Positions 1 to 9,277 of a stretch of DNA of 64,000 nt are shown here, piece by piece. The stretch spans positions 1,583,072-1,647,071 of the forward strand of contig JAEPOO010000001.1 in the NCBI GenBank assembly GCA_017642855.1, in the 5' to 3' direction. The stretch comes from Pseudomonadales bacterium (GTDB lineage Bacteria > Pseudomonadota > Gammaproteobacteria > Pseudomonadales > Azotimanducaceae). The notes below the pieces were generated by a model. That model searched no databases, had not been told where the DNA came from, and saw only the letters and a program-made list of their open reading frames with translations. Position 1 is the stretch's first letter; each line of letters starts with the position of its first letter. The position numbers and the translations under genes were made by a program.

Positions 1-2
1 TC

Positions 3-842
3 GGCTACGGCAACCTGCCAAAAGAAGGTCTGACCATCATTGGCACCATGGCACTGATCATGTTGCCGATTCTGATTGCTATCACGCTAGCTTCCGTGCC
101 CGAACGGGAGGCTTACCCAAGACCCAAAGCTCATATCTTCAAACATGCGAAAGCCATGTTCAGCAACGGTGCTTTTATGCTGCTGTTTACTGGATTCATG
201 ATGATGTCACTGGGTACCGGGTGGGGTTCTGCCTGCTTCATGCTGTTTGCCACCTATGTGGTGGAAGCCGAGGGCCAGACGCAGCAGATACTGCTTGGTT
301 ACTATGGCGCAAACATTCTAGCACTGCCTTTGTGGGTCATGCTTTCGGAGCGCATCGGCAAAAAGCCTACCTGGATGATAGGTGGTGCACTGTTCGTTTT
401 GATCACGCCGTCTTTCCTGCTGCTTGGTCCGGGCGACCTCTGGGGGCTGTTCGCGTGCCTGGCCATCTATGGTATTGCCGGTGGCAACTTTGGAGCCCTG
501 TCCATGTCGATGAAAGCAGATGTCATCGAGATTGCATCGAGGCGTTCCACAGAAAACATTTCCGGTGCGTATATTGCGGTCTGGTCGTTGGGCCAAAAGA
601 TGGTGACCGCCCTTGCACTCGGCTTATGTTTACCGTTCCTGGAGTATCTTGGGTTCGACCCCAACGGCAATAACGGTCCGACAGAAATCCAGGCGCTAGC
701 CTACGTTTATGTGTTTCCACCCTGGTTGTTCTACGCGACTTCTGTGCTGATCATCTGGCGCTATCCTATTTCTTCGGAAAGACTCACCCGCATTCGGAAG
801 GCCTTTCAACGCAGAGATGAGCGACGTGCAACCACAGCTTAA
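3..842 (+). CDS. GPH-family (MelB-like) sugar/cation symporter, 5' end outside window
   Basis: The reading frame is open from the window edge, so the N-terminal half of this inner-membrane transporter is missing; an internal Met at base 48 is not the real start. The visible 279 residues hold several hydrophobic membrane segments. The C-terminal block with MKADVIEIASRRSTENISG followed by an aromatic helix is typical of the glycoside-pentoside-hexuronide:cation symporter family of the major facilitator superfamily. The ThuA-like gene starts 20 bases downstream on the same strand, so co-transcription and a role in taking up a sugar or glycoside are likely (inference). The substrate cannot be told from sequence. 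Confidence 0.8.
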   Translation, partial: GYGNLPKEGLTIIGTMALIMLPILIAITLASVPEREAYPRPKAHIFKHAKAMFSNGAFMLLFTGFMMMSLGTGWGSACFMLFATYVVEAEGQTQQILLGYYGANILALPLWVMLSERIGKKPTWMIGGALFVLITPSFLLLGPGDLWGLFACLAIYGIAGGNFGALSMSMKADVIEIASRRSTENISGAYIAVWSLGQKMVTALALGLCLPFLEYLGFDPNGNNGPTEIQALAYVYVFPPWLFYATSVLIIWRYPISSERLTRIRKAFQRRDERRATTA

Positions 843-861
843 CTTCACTTAGGAGATCAAT

Positions 862-1689
862 ATGTCACTTACCAATGTACTGATCGTCAGCAAGGGCCAT
901 GCCTACAACCACGATGCCTTCCTTGCCATGTTTGAAGAAGATGAAGACATCAGCACCACACTGGTAGAACAACCCGCCGCCCAGGTCATTCTTAGACCAG
1001 AGAATGTTTCAGCCTACGATGCCATCCTGTTCTACGACATGTCGGGTATTCCAGACATCGGCTTGCTTCACGATGGCGCTAACAATACCGGTGAGCCGCC
1101 TCAAGATTTCCAGGATTCCATGGCGGCATTGCTCAACGCCGGCAAAGGCATAGTCCTGTTAAACCACGGGACGGTTTCCTGGCCAGATTGGCCGCTTTGG
1201 CGTGAAATACACGGCTCTTCGTTTCTGCTGAGTCGCGGTGAAGTCTTCGGCGAACAAATGCCGGGTTCGGGTTATCGCGGTGGCCATGGTCCCTTCCCGA
1301 ACCCCACTTTCACTCTGACACCTGTGGAGCCGGGGCACCCCGTTGTCGCCGGCCTGGATGACGGTTTTACTGTCGCTGATGAGATTTACATCAAGTCACC
1401 AATCTTCGAATCAGGGGTCGTGCCACTCATGCGCAGCGACTACGACTATGTCGCCGAGAACTTTACGCCACCGCCGCTGGCGCCACAGGAAGAGCAGGAC
1501 AACTGGAATCATCCGCCTGGCAGCAACCTGGTTGTCTGGGCAAAAGCGGCCCGCAACTCACCGGTGGTTGCTTCAGATATTGGAGATAGCCCGGAAGCTT
1601 TTGGCAATGCAGGCTTTAGACGCTTGTTAAAAAATGCACTGCAATGGGTTGCCAGTGAGGAGGCCCGAGCCTGGGCGGCAAAACAGTAG
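862..1689 (+). CDS. ThuA-like domain protein
   Basis: A 275-residue protein beginning with a Rossmann-like strand (NVLIVSKGHAYNHDAF) and containing the LLNHGTVSWPDWPLWREIHG segment seen in ThuA/trehalose-utilisation-like proteins, which have a class I glutamine-amidotransferase-like fold. A conserved Gly/His-rich stretch (YRGGHGPFPNP) follows. An AGGAG ribosome site lies about 6 bases before the ATG. It directly follows the GPH transporter, in keeping with a sugar-related role. Biochemical activity of this family is poorly defined, so only the family call is firm. Confidence 0.72.
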   Translation: MSLTNVLIVSKGHAYNHDAFLAMFEEDEDISTTLVEQPAAQVILRPENVSAYDAILFYDMSGIPDIGLLHDGANNTGEPPQDFQDSMAALLNAGKGIVLLNHGTVSWPDWPLWREIHGSSFLLSRGEVFGEQMPGSGYRGGHGPFPNPTFTLTPVEPGHPVVAGLDDGFTVADEIYIKSPIFESGVVPLMRSDYDYVAENFTPPPLAPQEEQDNWNHPPGSNLVVWAKAARNSPVVASDIGDSPEAFGNAGFRRLLKNALQWVASEEARAWAAKQ

Positions 1690-1798
1690 AATCGACAATG
1701 TGATTGGCATCACAGAACAGGACTTCATCTGACCGCTAGTCAGTATGAGAGACCGGTTATCTGAAGCGCCATAGGCAGACCTGTCAGGGGAAACTATC

Positions 1799-2116
1799 TT
1801 GGCGGCCATGAAAAGGTTCATTTACGTATTCATGATTGGATTCTCACTGGCGACATTCGCGCCTGCTTCGTGGGCGGAATCTGAACTAGAGCAGGTAGAA
1901 CAGCAGATTGTGAAACTCAAAAGAGAGTTGATGGATCTTGAGCGCCTCTATCGCAATGAAAGAAACGGCGCTGACGTCGAAGATGTTCCAGAGATGACAC
2001 GCCAATATGCCCGAACATCACTTGAGATCAACGAAGCACTCAGGCGCTACGAAAAACGTAAGATGCGAATCATCGAGAGGTCGGTGAACGGATACCTCGC
2101 GGAGGAACGACCCTAG
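1799..2116 (+). CDS. Small secreted coiled-coil protein
   Basis: A 105-residue protein with a clear Sec signal peptide (Lys/Arg, hydrophobic stretch, cleavage near ASWA-ES), so it is probably periplasmic. The mature part is almost entirely charged helix with heptad-like Glu/Leu/Lys spacing, which predicts a coiled coil. Start choice: a TTG at 1799 lies 8 bases after CAGGGG, while an ATG at 1808 encodes the better-looking signal peptide MKRFIYVF; either is possible. The family is not recognised. Its stop overlaps by four bases the stop of the convergent reductase gene. Confidence 0.6.
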   Translation: MAAMKRFIYVFMIGFSLATFAPASWAESELEQVEQQIVKLKRELMDLERLYRNERNGADVEDVPEMTRQYARTSLEINEALRRYEKRKMRIIERSVNGYLAEERP

Positions 2117-3144
2117 TTTTCCGCCGCCGCAAGCTTCAACAACATTTTCCCCAGATTTTTCCCCTCGTAAAGCTCCTGAAAGGCTGCTGGAAATGCTGCA
2201 ACGCTTCCTTCATGGAAGTAGTTAGGAAGCTTGATGCGGCCATCAGCAATCCATTCGGCCATTCGCTTTCGTGCTTCGGCATACTGATCTGCATAGTCAA
2301 AAACCACGAATCCCTGCATTCTTGCCCTCATCGTACCTAACCAGATGTAGTTGTTAGGGCCCGTCATTTCGTCCGCAACATATTGAGACGTTGAACCGCA
2401 CAGCAGCACAACACCCCGCATGCCAATCAGTTTTAAACTTTCATCAAGGATGTCTCCACCGACATTGTCAAATATAACGTCCAGCCGGTCCGGCGCAGCT
2501 TTCTCCAACTGTGCGTACCAGTCATCATCTTTGTAGTCGATCGCCACATCAAAGCCCAGCTCATCGACCAACCAGGTACATTTTTCTTTCGAACCCGTGA
2601 GACCAATGACGCGTGCACCGGCGAGTTTGCAGAACTGACCCGCCATATTGCCCACGGCACCGGCAGCGCCATTGATCAGAACCGTCTGGCCAGGTTGGGG
2701 TTTACACTCATCAAAGATCGCAAAATAGGCGGTTAACCCCGACACACCGAAACCACCGAGCCAATCATAGAGGGGCACCTGCGAGACATCGCATTTCTCC
2801 AACTCTGCAGCCGTACACACGGAGTAGCTCTGCACACCAGATGATGCCATCACATATTCACCGACCGCATAATCCGGGTGATTGGATTCGATCACCTTGC
2901 CCGCTGCTGTTCCTCTGACAAGATCGCCAGGCCTGACACGGAAGAGGAATTCATCACTGTCCCTAACAATGAGTCTCAGTGCTGCATCGAGACCAAAATA
3001 GTGAGATTCCACCAGGACTTCGCCCTCATGTAACACAGGCACGCCGGCTTTCCTCACCTCAAAGTCATCAGGACCGGCAATACCTTCCGGCACCTGTTTC
3101 AGATAGAGCTGCTCATTGGTTCGCTCATTTACACCAGCGCTCAT
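2113..3144 (-). CDS. NADP-dependent CurA/PTGR2-like medium-chain reductase
   Basis: A 343-residue cytosolic enzyme of the medium-chain dehydrogenase/reductase superfamily without catalytic zinc ligands. The nucleotide-binding glycine motif NGAAGAVGNMAGQ lies near residue 155 and the DYKDDDW segment near 205. The N-terminal QVPEGIAGPDDFEV and the RPGDLVRGTAAGKV block match curcumin reductase/prostaglandin reductase-type proteins, which reduce alpha,beta-unsaturated ketones with NADPH. It is separated from the upstream TonB receptor gene by a strong terminator, so it is probably transcribed separately. The physiological substrate is unknown. Confidence 0.8.
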   Translation of the reverse strand: MSAGVNERTNEQLYLKQVPEGIAGPDDFEVRKAGVPVLHEGEVLVESHYFGLDAALRLIVRDSDEFLFRVRPGDLVRGTAAGKVIESNHPDYAVGEYVMASSGVQSYSVCTAAELEKCDVSQVPLYDWLGGFGVSGLTAYFAIFDECKPQPGQTVLINGAAGAVGNMAGQFCKLAGARVIGLTGSKEKCTWLVDELGFDVAIDYKDDDWYAQLEKAAPDRLDVIFDNVGGDILDESLKLIGMRGVVLLCGSTSQYVADEMTGPNNYIWLGTMRARMQGFVVFDYADQYAEARKRMAEWIADGRIKLPNYFHEGSVAAFPAAFQELYEGKNLGKMLLKLAAAEN

Positions 3145-3165
3145 AACTTTCTCCTTTCAGAAACA

Positions 3166-3193
3166 AAAACGGATGCCAAAAGGCATCCGTTTT
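3166..3193 (-). terminator. Rho-independent terminator after the TonB receptor gene
   Basis: AAAACGGATGCC, a 4-base AAAA loop, then GGCATCCGTTTT forms a near-perfect hairpin. Read on the minus strand, the stem is followed by a T-rich tract (TTTTTGTTT). It lies between the receptor stop (3210) and the reductase start (3144). Confidence 0.85.
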
Positions 3194-3209
3194 CAGGTCA
3201 GGTTGATGT

Positions 3210-5696
3210 TCAGTCAAATCGCATACCGAACTCAATGCCCCACTGCATCGGCGCACCATACTGTGAGAAATTCCAGAGGTTTGCGACTGAGTTAGCCGTA
3301 ATCCTATACTCTTCATCGAGCAGGTTTTTACCAAACACTGTGAAGTGGTACTTATCATTGGAATCAGTGAAAGTGATGCTGGCATCAACCAGTGTTCGCG
3401 ATTCTATCTGCGTGTGCGTGGGATGCCGGGCTGTTGCACCGGGGAATGCAGCATTGCCACCGACAGCCGCATTGGGATCAAACGGGCTGGTTTCAGCGTC
3501 ATCCTGGTGATGAGCAGAGAGGTAATAGGTAATGCTTGCACCGCTCGCTAATGGCTGAACATAAGTAGCCTGAGCGCCAATCTGGTATTCAGAGGCAAAT
3601 GGTATATCCAGACCCGATAGATCAAGTCCTTCAAACGAGAACTCGTCATAAGAAGCATCCAGATAACCCAGACTACCCCTGATGGTCAGATTATCAGTCG
3701 CTAGCCAGGTCGCCTCGATCTCAATTCCGGTGGAATTTGATTCACCAGCGTTTAGCGTAATGGTCTCCTGACCCGGGTTACCGCTGACAGGATCAACAAA
3801 TCGGAAAACCTGATTACGCTGTAAGTCTTCGTAATCAGTGTAGAAGATGGACGTATTGAAACGCAGTAGGCCATCCATCAAATCGCCCTTGAAACCGATT
3901 TCATAATTGATGTTGGTTTCAGGATCATAGGCAATACACGTGATGACCTGGGAACAGGTTTCACTGAAACCACCAGCGAGGAAACCAGTCGCAACACTCG
4001 CATACATCATATTGTCATTATCGGTCTGATAATCCAGAACAACTCGCCAAGTGGTTTCAGTCCATTCTTCACTGGAATCTACCAATGTCGAGAATGAAGA
4101 GAGCGGATGCTGAGTGTCGCGCGCGATCTGAGCCGCACCAATTCCGAGGCGACTGACATTCAATGATGCCGAATCAATACAACTGCCATCAGGTTGCAGC
4201 TGTGCATCCTGGGGTTCTGTGTATTGATTGCATGGGCCTCCAGCTCCGATTGGTCTATACAGATCTTTCTCATCCTTGGTGTATCGAGCACCTACGGTCA
4301 GACTCCACTGGTCACTGAAATCATAAGTACCATCAGCATAAAACGCCAAAGACTCGCGATCCTGAGTTAACCAATTGCTTGAGGGGTCACCCGTAAGGGC
4401 GCCGATGTCACCGAAGAATAAATAAAGGAAACCCTGCGTTGCCCATGAGCGAAATTCCAAATCATCCGTTGTATAAATACCGCCTGCTACGAAGTTAAAC
4501 GGACCATCGAACTCACTCACCAAGCGTATTTCTTGCTGAATTTGTTCACGCTCAAGGTTTCGAGTTGCGTCAAACAAAGAAATGAATGCTTCACCCGTGT
4601 AGGTACTTGGCAAAGTTTCTTCCTGCTCTCGATAACCAGTGATGGATTTCAGTGTGTAATCGCCAAAACTGTAGGAAAGGTTGAGGTAATAACCATCGAC
4701 ATCTACCTGGTGACCATTTTGAATATTGATACCAGCGGCCTGATTCGTCATCCCAGTACTGAAAGGATCGCTATGCCCTGCTTCATGGATACCCGGGAAC
4801 CCAAATAATGGGAAGATGAATCCTTCACCAGCGGGTGTTTCGTTAATTCCAGGTGGTGAATCCGACCGGTCTCGAACAATTTCCCAAATAAAATAGGCTT
4901 CAAAATCATCATTGGGCTGCCACAGTAACTTGGATTTTGCGGCAAAGACGTCTTTTCCGCCTAATAAGCCTCCATTACCCACCGTATTCGCATCAAAGCC
5001 AGGATTAGGCCCAGGGTTGAAGAACGCAGTGTCCTTATCGTTTGTGTAATATCCGTCTTCGGTTGTTTGCGAACCCGCAAATCGGAACGCTAACTCACCG
5101 GGAATCAACGGAATATCGACACCTACCTGGACCTTGTAGTTGTTGTCGTCGCTGACGTTGGAGTAAGAACCCGCGGAGACTTTAACCTCACCCCCGAACT
5201 CTTCCATATCTGGTCGCCTTGATGTAATCGCAATCACACCACCGGTACTGTTTTTACCAAACAAGGTTCCCTGTGGGCCGCGATAAATCTCAACCTGCTC
5301 AAGATCATAAAGTTCAACAAACTGAGACTGAACATGGCCCAGAGCGAATTCATCGATCAAGATACCAACCGATGGATCCTGCGTGGTTAAGATGGACAAG
5401 CTACCAGTGCCTCTGATGCCACCGGCAACTGCGTTGAATCCAGTTTGCACGGTCAGGTTTACATTGGGTGCTAAATCCGAAACCGCTCGTATGTCATTGC
5501 CAAACGTTTGATCTATTTGAGCCGCCGACAACGTCGAAATGGAAATTGGTGTGTCTTGCTGCGAAATCGCTCGTTTCGTACCAGTGACAATTATCTCTTC
5601 GAGCGTGCGTTCTTCTGCGTTGATTGGACCACTACACATGAATGCAACGGTTGAGCCAATAGCGATGGTTAGCTTTCTTAGTGCGCTAATCTGCAT
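3210..5696 (-). CDS. TonB-dependent outer-membrane receptor
   Basis: An 828-residue protein with a signal peptide (about residues 1-27, ending SGPINA-EE). A TonB-box-like stretch (EEIIVTGTKR) and a plug domain follow, with the SITSRRP/RGPQGTLFGKNSTGG motif, then a long beta-barrel with alternating aromatic strands ending in the outer-membrane signature IEFGMRFD. It is of the size and type common in marine bacteria for uptake of large hydrophobic or complexed substrates. A GGGGGA ribosome site precedes the ATG. The upstream region shared with the divergent SnoaL/ligase genes carries two copies of the 14-bp palindrome described separately, which suggests co-regulation with the oxygenase units. 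The ligand is not predictable. Confidence 0.93.
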   Translation of the reverse strand: MQISALRKLTIAIGSTVAFMCSGPINAEERTLEEIIVTGTKRAISQQDTPISISTLSAAQIDQTFGNDIRAVSDLAPNVNLTVQTGFNAVAGGIRGTGSLSILTTQDPSVGILIDEFALGHVQSQFVELYDLEQVEIYRGPQGTLFGKNSTGGVIAITSRRPDMEEFGGEVKVSAGSYSNVSDDNNYKVQVGVDIPLIPGELAFRFAGSQTTEDGYYTNDKDTAFFNPGPNPGFDANTVGNGGLLGGKDVFAAKSKLLWQPNDDFEAYFIWEIVRDRSDSPPGINETPAGEGFIFPLFGFPGIHEAGHSDPFSTGMTNQAAGINIQNGHQVDVDGYYLNLSYSFGDYTLKSITGYREQEETLPSTYTGEAFISLFDATRNLEREQIQQEIRLVSEFDGPFNFVAGGIYTTDDLEFRSWATQGFLYLFFGDIGALTGDPSSNWLTQDRESLAFYADGTYDFSDQWSLTVGARYTKDEKDLYRPIGAGGPCNQYTEPQDAQLQPDGSCIDSASLNVSRLGIGAAQIARDTQHPLSSFSTLVDSSEEWTETTWRVVLDYQTDNDNMMYASVATGFLAGGFSETCSQVITCIAYDPETNINYEIGFKGDLMDGLLRFNTSIFYTDYEDLQRNQVFRFVDPVSGNPGQETITLNAGESNSTGIEIEATWLATDNLTIRGSLGYLDASYDEFSFEGLDLSGLDIPFASEYQIGAQATYVQPLASGASITYYLSAHHQDDAETSPFDPNAAVGGNAAFPGATARHPTHTQIESRTLVDASITFTDSNDKYHFTVFGKNLLDEEYRITANSVANLWNFSQYGAPMQWGIEFGMRFD

Positions 5697-5765
5697 CTCT
5701 TCCCCCTCTCAATTTCTGTTAGATGTGTTGCTTGATACCGCTAAGCAGTTACCTCAGATAAAAAT

Positions 5766-5779
5766 GTAGCCAACTACAC
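5766..5779. promoter_or_regulatory. TetR-type operator copy 1 (receptor side)
   Basis: TGTAGCCAACTACA is a perfect inverted repeat TGTAG-N4-CTACA, 70 bases upstream of the TonB receptor ATG. It matches four other copies at 5814, 17980, 18343 and 33563, all in promoter regions. Binding by the window's TetR protein (16949-17620) is inferred. Confidence 0.6.
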
Positions 5780-5813
5780 TCTAACGAAACCCATCCACCT
5801 TGACCAGCTTTTT

Positions 5814-5827
5814 GTAGTGCACCACAA
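5814..5827. promoter_or_regulatory. TetR-type operator copy 2 (SnoaL/ligase side)
   Basis: TGTAGTGCACCACA is an inverted repeat with one mismatch, extendable to TTGTAGTGCACCACAA (5813-5828). Its centre is 48 bases from copy 1. A TATACT box at 5845-5850 lies just downstream on the plus strand and could be the -10 of the SnoaL/ligase promoter; no good -35 is seen. Confidence 0.55.
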
Positions 5828-5894
5828 TTTTCTGAAAACACCCTATACTGAGTGCTTCGCACGATCTGAGAACACCCATTAAAAGAGGCTAGAC

Positions 5895-6386
5895 ATGAGC
5901 GAATTTACCCCCGACGAGATGAACGAACTTCGCGAATTACTGGAAAAAGAGAAGATCAGAAAGCTGAAGCAGCTTTACTCTCACCTCATGGATTCAGGCC
6001 AGATTGATGCCCTTGCGGACATTTTCACGGAAGATGCAGTCTGTGAATTCGGTCCGGAGTACGGTAACTGGGAAGGCCAGGACACCATACGTACCAACTA
6101 TCACGACGTCTTCGATCCACAGGACCCATTCAGTGCAATGCACCATATCACGAACCACTATATCGACCTGACGGGTCCGGATACCGCCAAAGGCCGTTCT
6201 TATCTGATCGACGTCGTCACCACCATCGAGCCCGAAGGGCAACCCATTGTCTGGTTTGGTCTCTACGACGAGGAATACCGCAAGGTGAACGGCGAGTGGA
6301 AAATCAGCAAATGCAGTCTGCAGTTCCTGTGGCCGCAAAAAATGGTGATGCCTTCGTTCGCAACACCCTACCCTCAGGTCGGCTGA
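5895..6386 (+). CDS. SnoaL-like (NTF2-fold) protein
   Basis: A 163-residue protein with the NTF2-like cone fold signature: an N-terminal helix pair (KIRKLKQLYSHLMDSG), then IDALADIFTEDAVCEFGPEYG, and a C-terminal sheet ending FLWPQK. Families of this fold act as ketosteroid-isomerase-like isomerases, dehydratases or hydroxylases, or as binding proteins. It is a clear paralogue of the protein at 18373-18828, sharing the LADxFTEDAVCEFGPxYG block and FLWPK/Q end. The acyl-CoA ligase begins 10 bases after its stop, so the two are one unit. Reaction unknown. Confidence 0.82.
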   Translation: MSEFTPDEMNELRELLEKEKIRKLKQLYSHLMDSGQIDALADIFTEDAVCEFGPEYGNWEGQDTIRTNYHDVFDPQDPFSAMHHITNHYIDLTGPDTAKGRSYLIDVVTTIEPEGQPIVWFGLYDEEYRKVNGEWKISKCSLQFLWPQKMVMPSFATPYPQVG

Positions 6387-6396
6387 GCACGATCGA

Positions 6397-7947
6397 ATGA
6401 ATCTCGTCGACCCCATTCGCAAATGGTCGGGACTGACGCCAGACAACCCTGCGATCATTGATGCCACCACCGATCGCAGGGTGACATTCTCCGAATTACT
6501 GACACGGGTTACCCAGCTGACTCATGCACTCAGCGATCTTGGTCTCAACAAAGGTGACAGGGTCGCCGTACTGTCGACCAACAGCATCGAGTATTTCGAG
6601 GTCTACTATGCCTGTGCCATGAGGGGCTATATTGCACAGCCAATAAACTGGAGACTGTCTGCCGAAGAAGTTGCACGCATCCTTGAAGACGGCTCGCCTG
6701 CCGTTTTCCTGAGCCACTCAGACTTCCGGTCACTTCGCGATGACGTGCGAGCCAAAGTGAGTCTCGATATTCATTACCTGGAGTACGGTCCAGACTCAGA
6801 TGGCTCCTTTGAAAAAGCCGTTCAGCAGGGCTCAAGCGATGACGTTTCAAACAACGTCGGTGGCACCGATCCCGTGCTGATTCTCTATACCGGTGGGACC
6901 ACCGGTCTCAGCAAGGGTGCGTTACATACTCACCATTCACTCTACATGGGGATGTTGAACCAGACGGTTGCAGAGAGAATTGTTCCGACGGATGTCTACA
7001 TGCTGACGGGTCAGATGTTCCACATTCCTGTTGCACTGGCGATGAACTATATCGCCCATGGTTGCCCGTGTGTCCTCATGAACTTTGAAGCAAAGTTTGC
7101 GCTCGAGATCATCCAGCGAGAAAAAGTTTCCGCGTTTCTTGGTATTACCACCATGTTGAACTGGATGATGGCGGTTGATGACTTTGACAGTTACGACCTG
7201 TCGAGCCTGCGCAACATTCAGTATGGCGGCGGTCCAATGCCTGCCAGTGTGGTTAAAGCTGCACTGGACGCTTTCCCCTGTACCCTCATCCAGGGTTACG
7301 GACAGACGGAAGGCATGACCATGACATTCCTTTCCCAGGAAGATCACGCGAAAGCCGTGACCGGTGAACGCGCTGAACGACTCAACTCCTGTGGACGTGA
7401 AGGTTTCGTCACTCGCATTCGAGTGGTCGATGAATCTGGAAAAGACGTCCCTCGCGACGGTCACACTTCTGGCGAAATTGTCGTGCAAAGCGAGGCCAAC
7501 ATGATGGGTTACTGGCAGAAACCAGATCTGACCGCGGAGACCATTAAAGACGGCTGGATGTGGACCGGCGATGTCGCCACCTGGGATGAAGATGGCTATG
7601 TATTTATCGTCGATCGTGCCAAGGACATGATCATTTCAGGTGGAGAAAACATCTATTCCACCCAGGTCGAAGCCGCAATACACAAGCACCCTGGCGTGCT
7701 GGAGTGTGCGGTCATCGGCGTGCCAGACGATGAGTGGGGAGAATCGGTGAAAGCCGTGGTTGTCATGAAACCTGGTGAGTCTGCGTCAGAAGAAGCGATT
7801 ATCCAGACCGCGAAAGAACACCTCGCGTCCTACCAAAAGCCAAAGTCTGTCGACTTCGTTGAGAGCCTACCCAAGGCGCCGACAGGAAAAATCCTGAAGC
7901 GGGAGTTGAGGGAACCTTACTGGGATGCAGCGAAACGGAACGTCTAA
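6397..7947 (+). CDS. Acyl-CoA ligase (class I adenylate-forming enzyme)
   Basis: A 516-residue cytosolic ANL-superfamily enzyme. It has the P-loop-like A3 motif LYTGGTTGLSKGAL near residue 166, the A5 motif GYGQTEG near 302, the A7/A8 hinge region WTGDVATWDEDGY and VDRAKDMIISGGENIY, and a C-terminal catalytic lysine in APTGKILKREL. These residues support ATP-dependent CoA activation of a carboxylate. Length is normal for fatty-acid or aromatic acid-CoA ligases. It is downstream of the SnoaL-like gene and the palindrome at 5814. Its stop overlaps tail-to-tail with the MutS-like gene. The acid substrate cannot be assigned. Confidence 0.9.
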   Translation: MNLVDPIRKWSGLTPDNPAIIDATTDRRVTFSELLTRVTQLTHALSDLGLNKGDRVAVLSTNSIEYFEVYYACAMRGYIAQPINWRLSAEEVARILEDGSPAVFLSHSDFRSLRDDVRAKVSLDIHYLEYGPDSDGSFEKAVQQGSSDDVSNNVGGTDPVLILYTGGTTGLSKGALHTHHSLYMGMLNQTVAERIVPTDVYMLTGQMFHIPVALAMNYIAHGCPCVLMNFEAKFALEIIQREKVSAFLGITTMLNWMMAVDDFDSYDLSSLRNIQYGGGPMPASVVKAALDAFPCTLIQGYGQTEGMTMTFLSQEDHAKAVTGERAERLNSCGREGFVTRIRVVDESGKDVPRDGHTSGEIVVQSEANMMGYWQKPDLTAETIKDGWMWTGDVATWDEDGYVFIVDRAKDMIISGGENIYSTQVEAAIHKHPGVLECAVIGVPDDEWGESVKAVVVMKPGESASEEAIIQTAKEHLASYQKPKSVDFVESLPKAPTGKILKRELREPYWDAAKRNV

Positions 7948-9269
7948 CTGTTCTTGTCGAGCAGGTCGAACACACCTTCCTGTGCCAGCACCCGCATACC
8001 CAGACGTTGGCTGGACACCCCCGCTTTCAACTTATAATCAAATCGCAGCTTCTCGCCTGTGTCGTCGGCTTCAAAAAAACGGCAATCGATACTTGCCGTA
8101 TCTGTCAATTGTTCATGCAGTTCAATCAAGTGCGACGAGAACATGAACAGGCAGTCCTCGCGCTTGGAGAAGCGGAAAAGAATCGCCAGAGAGGCATCAA
8201 GCGCATCTTTGACGTTGGTGCCCTTGAAGGGTTCGTCCATCAGGGCAAACACTTTCTCGCCGGTGCCAATGGCTTCAGCAATAGACTTCACCCGCAAAGC
8301 TTCTGCCCGGAAGTAACTGATCCCCGCTCTCAAGTCATCGGCGAGGTTAATCGAGGTTGTGAGTCGTTCCGCAGGTACAAAACGGAAATTCGTTGCAGGC
8401 ACACCCATACCCAGGTGGGCCAGAAAAAACGCCGTCGCCACGGCGCGCAGATAAGTTGTTTTCCCCGCCATATTGGGGCCTGTAATAAACATGACTCGGC
8501 GCTCTTGATCCAGATGCACAGAATTGGCAACGGGTTCGTCCAGGAAAGGATGCGTCAAACCTTCCGCGTCTACCGCCATGGGGCCGCTCAGTAATTCGGG
8601 AAGACTGTATCCCTTGTCGCGGGTGACATCCGCCATCGCAATCAAGGCATCCATTTCGAACACCAGCTGTTGAAGCTGGACGATTGTATTTTTCTCATAG
8701 AGACGGAACAACTGATCCAGACGCAGGACCTTCCAAAGTAGTTTTGCTTCCTGATCGGGCACCCCCTTAATAGCATCACGTTCAAGCAAGGCATTCATGT
8801 CGGCAACCATTTTCTTCAGTTCGCCTTGGGGATTAAGCGGTGTCAGTTCGCGCAACACCGATCTCAGGATTCGGATGAATCGTTGGGTAACCTGCACACC
8901 CAGCAACATACTTGTGTAATGACTGCGCTGGTTCGCCCACAGCGATAGTGCGGTCAGCCCAAATTCCAGGGAACCCTTCGCTTCGATCATCGGCAAAACT
9001 TCCTGACGATAGTGATCGGCACGATTCATCAGATAGCTGGAGGGAAGTTCTTCAAACACCTGGCGGTGGACAAGAATAAATCGAATGGCGGCCTGGGTTC
9101 CGAGGATGTCATCAGCAGACGACCAGGGTTGCTCCATTCTTCGTCGGAGTGCTCTGGCACCGCCATCCGATCGGGTGCCGTTACAAAAATCAAACAACGA
9201 GGGATCGTCCGTGCCCGAATCAAAGATCTCCAGGTCACCCAGCGTGTGGGCATCTATTACGAGTCCCAT
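7944..9269 (-). CDS. MutS-like ATPase lacking the mismatch-recognition domain
   Basis: A 441-residue protein with a MutS core/lever-like helical region (residues about 20-230) and a C-terminal ABC-type ATPase with Walker A TGPNMAGKTTY and FSSHLIELHEQL. It lacks the N-terminal DNA mismatch-recognition and connector domains of MutS (about 850 residues). The Walker B/signature region reads LMDEPFKGTNVKDA instead of the usual DEIGRGT. It therefore belongs to the short MutS-like group rather than to mismatch repair proper; its role is unknown. It is the last gene of the catabolic minus-strand unit, 8 bases after ppdK. Confidence 0.82.
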   Translation of the reverse strand: MGLVIDAHTLGDLEIFDSGTDDPSLFDFCNGTRSDGGARALRRRMEQPWSSADDILGTQAAIRFILVHRQVFEELPSSYLMNRADHYRQEVLPMIEAKGSLEFGLTALSLWANQRSHYTSMLLGVQVTQRFIRILRSVLRELTPLNPQGELKKMVADMNALLERDAIKGVPDQEAKLLWKVLRLDQLFRLYEKNTIVQLQQLVFEMDALIAMADVTRDKGYSLPELLSGPMAVDAEGLTHPFLDEPVANSVHLDQERRVMFITGPNMAGKTTYLRAVATAFFLAHLGMGVPATNFRFVPAERLTTSINLADDLRAGISYFRAEALRVKSIAEAIGTGEKVFALMDEPFKGTNVKDALDASLAILFRFSKREDCLFMFSSHLIELHEQLTDTASIDCRFFEADDTGEKLRFDYKLKAGVSSQRLGMRVLAQEGVFDLLDKNS

Positions 9270-9277
9270 CGTTTGGC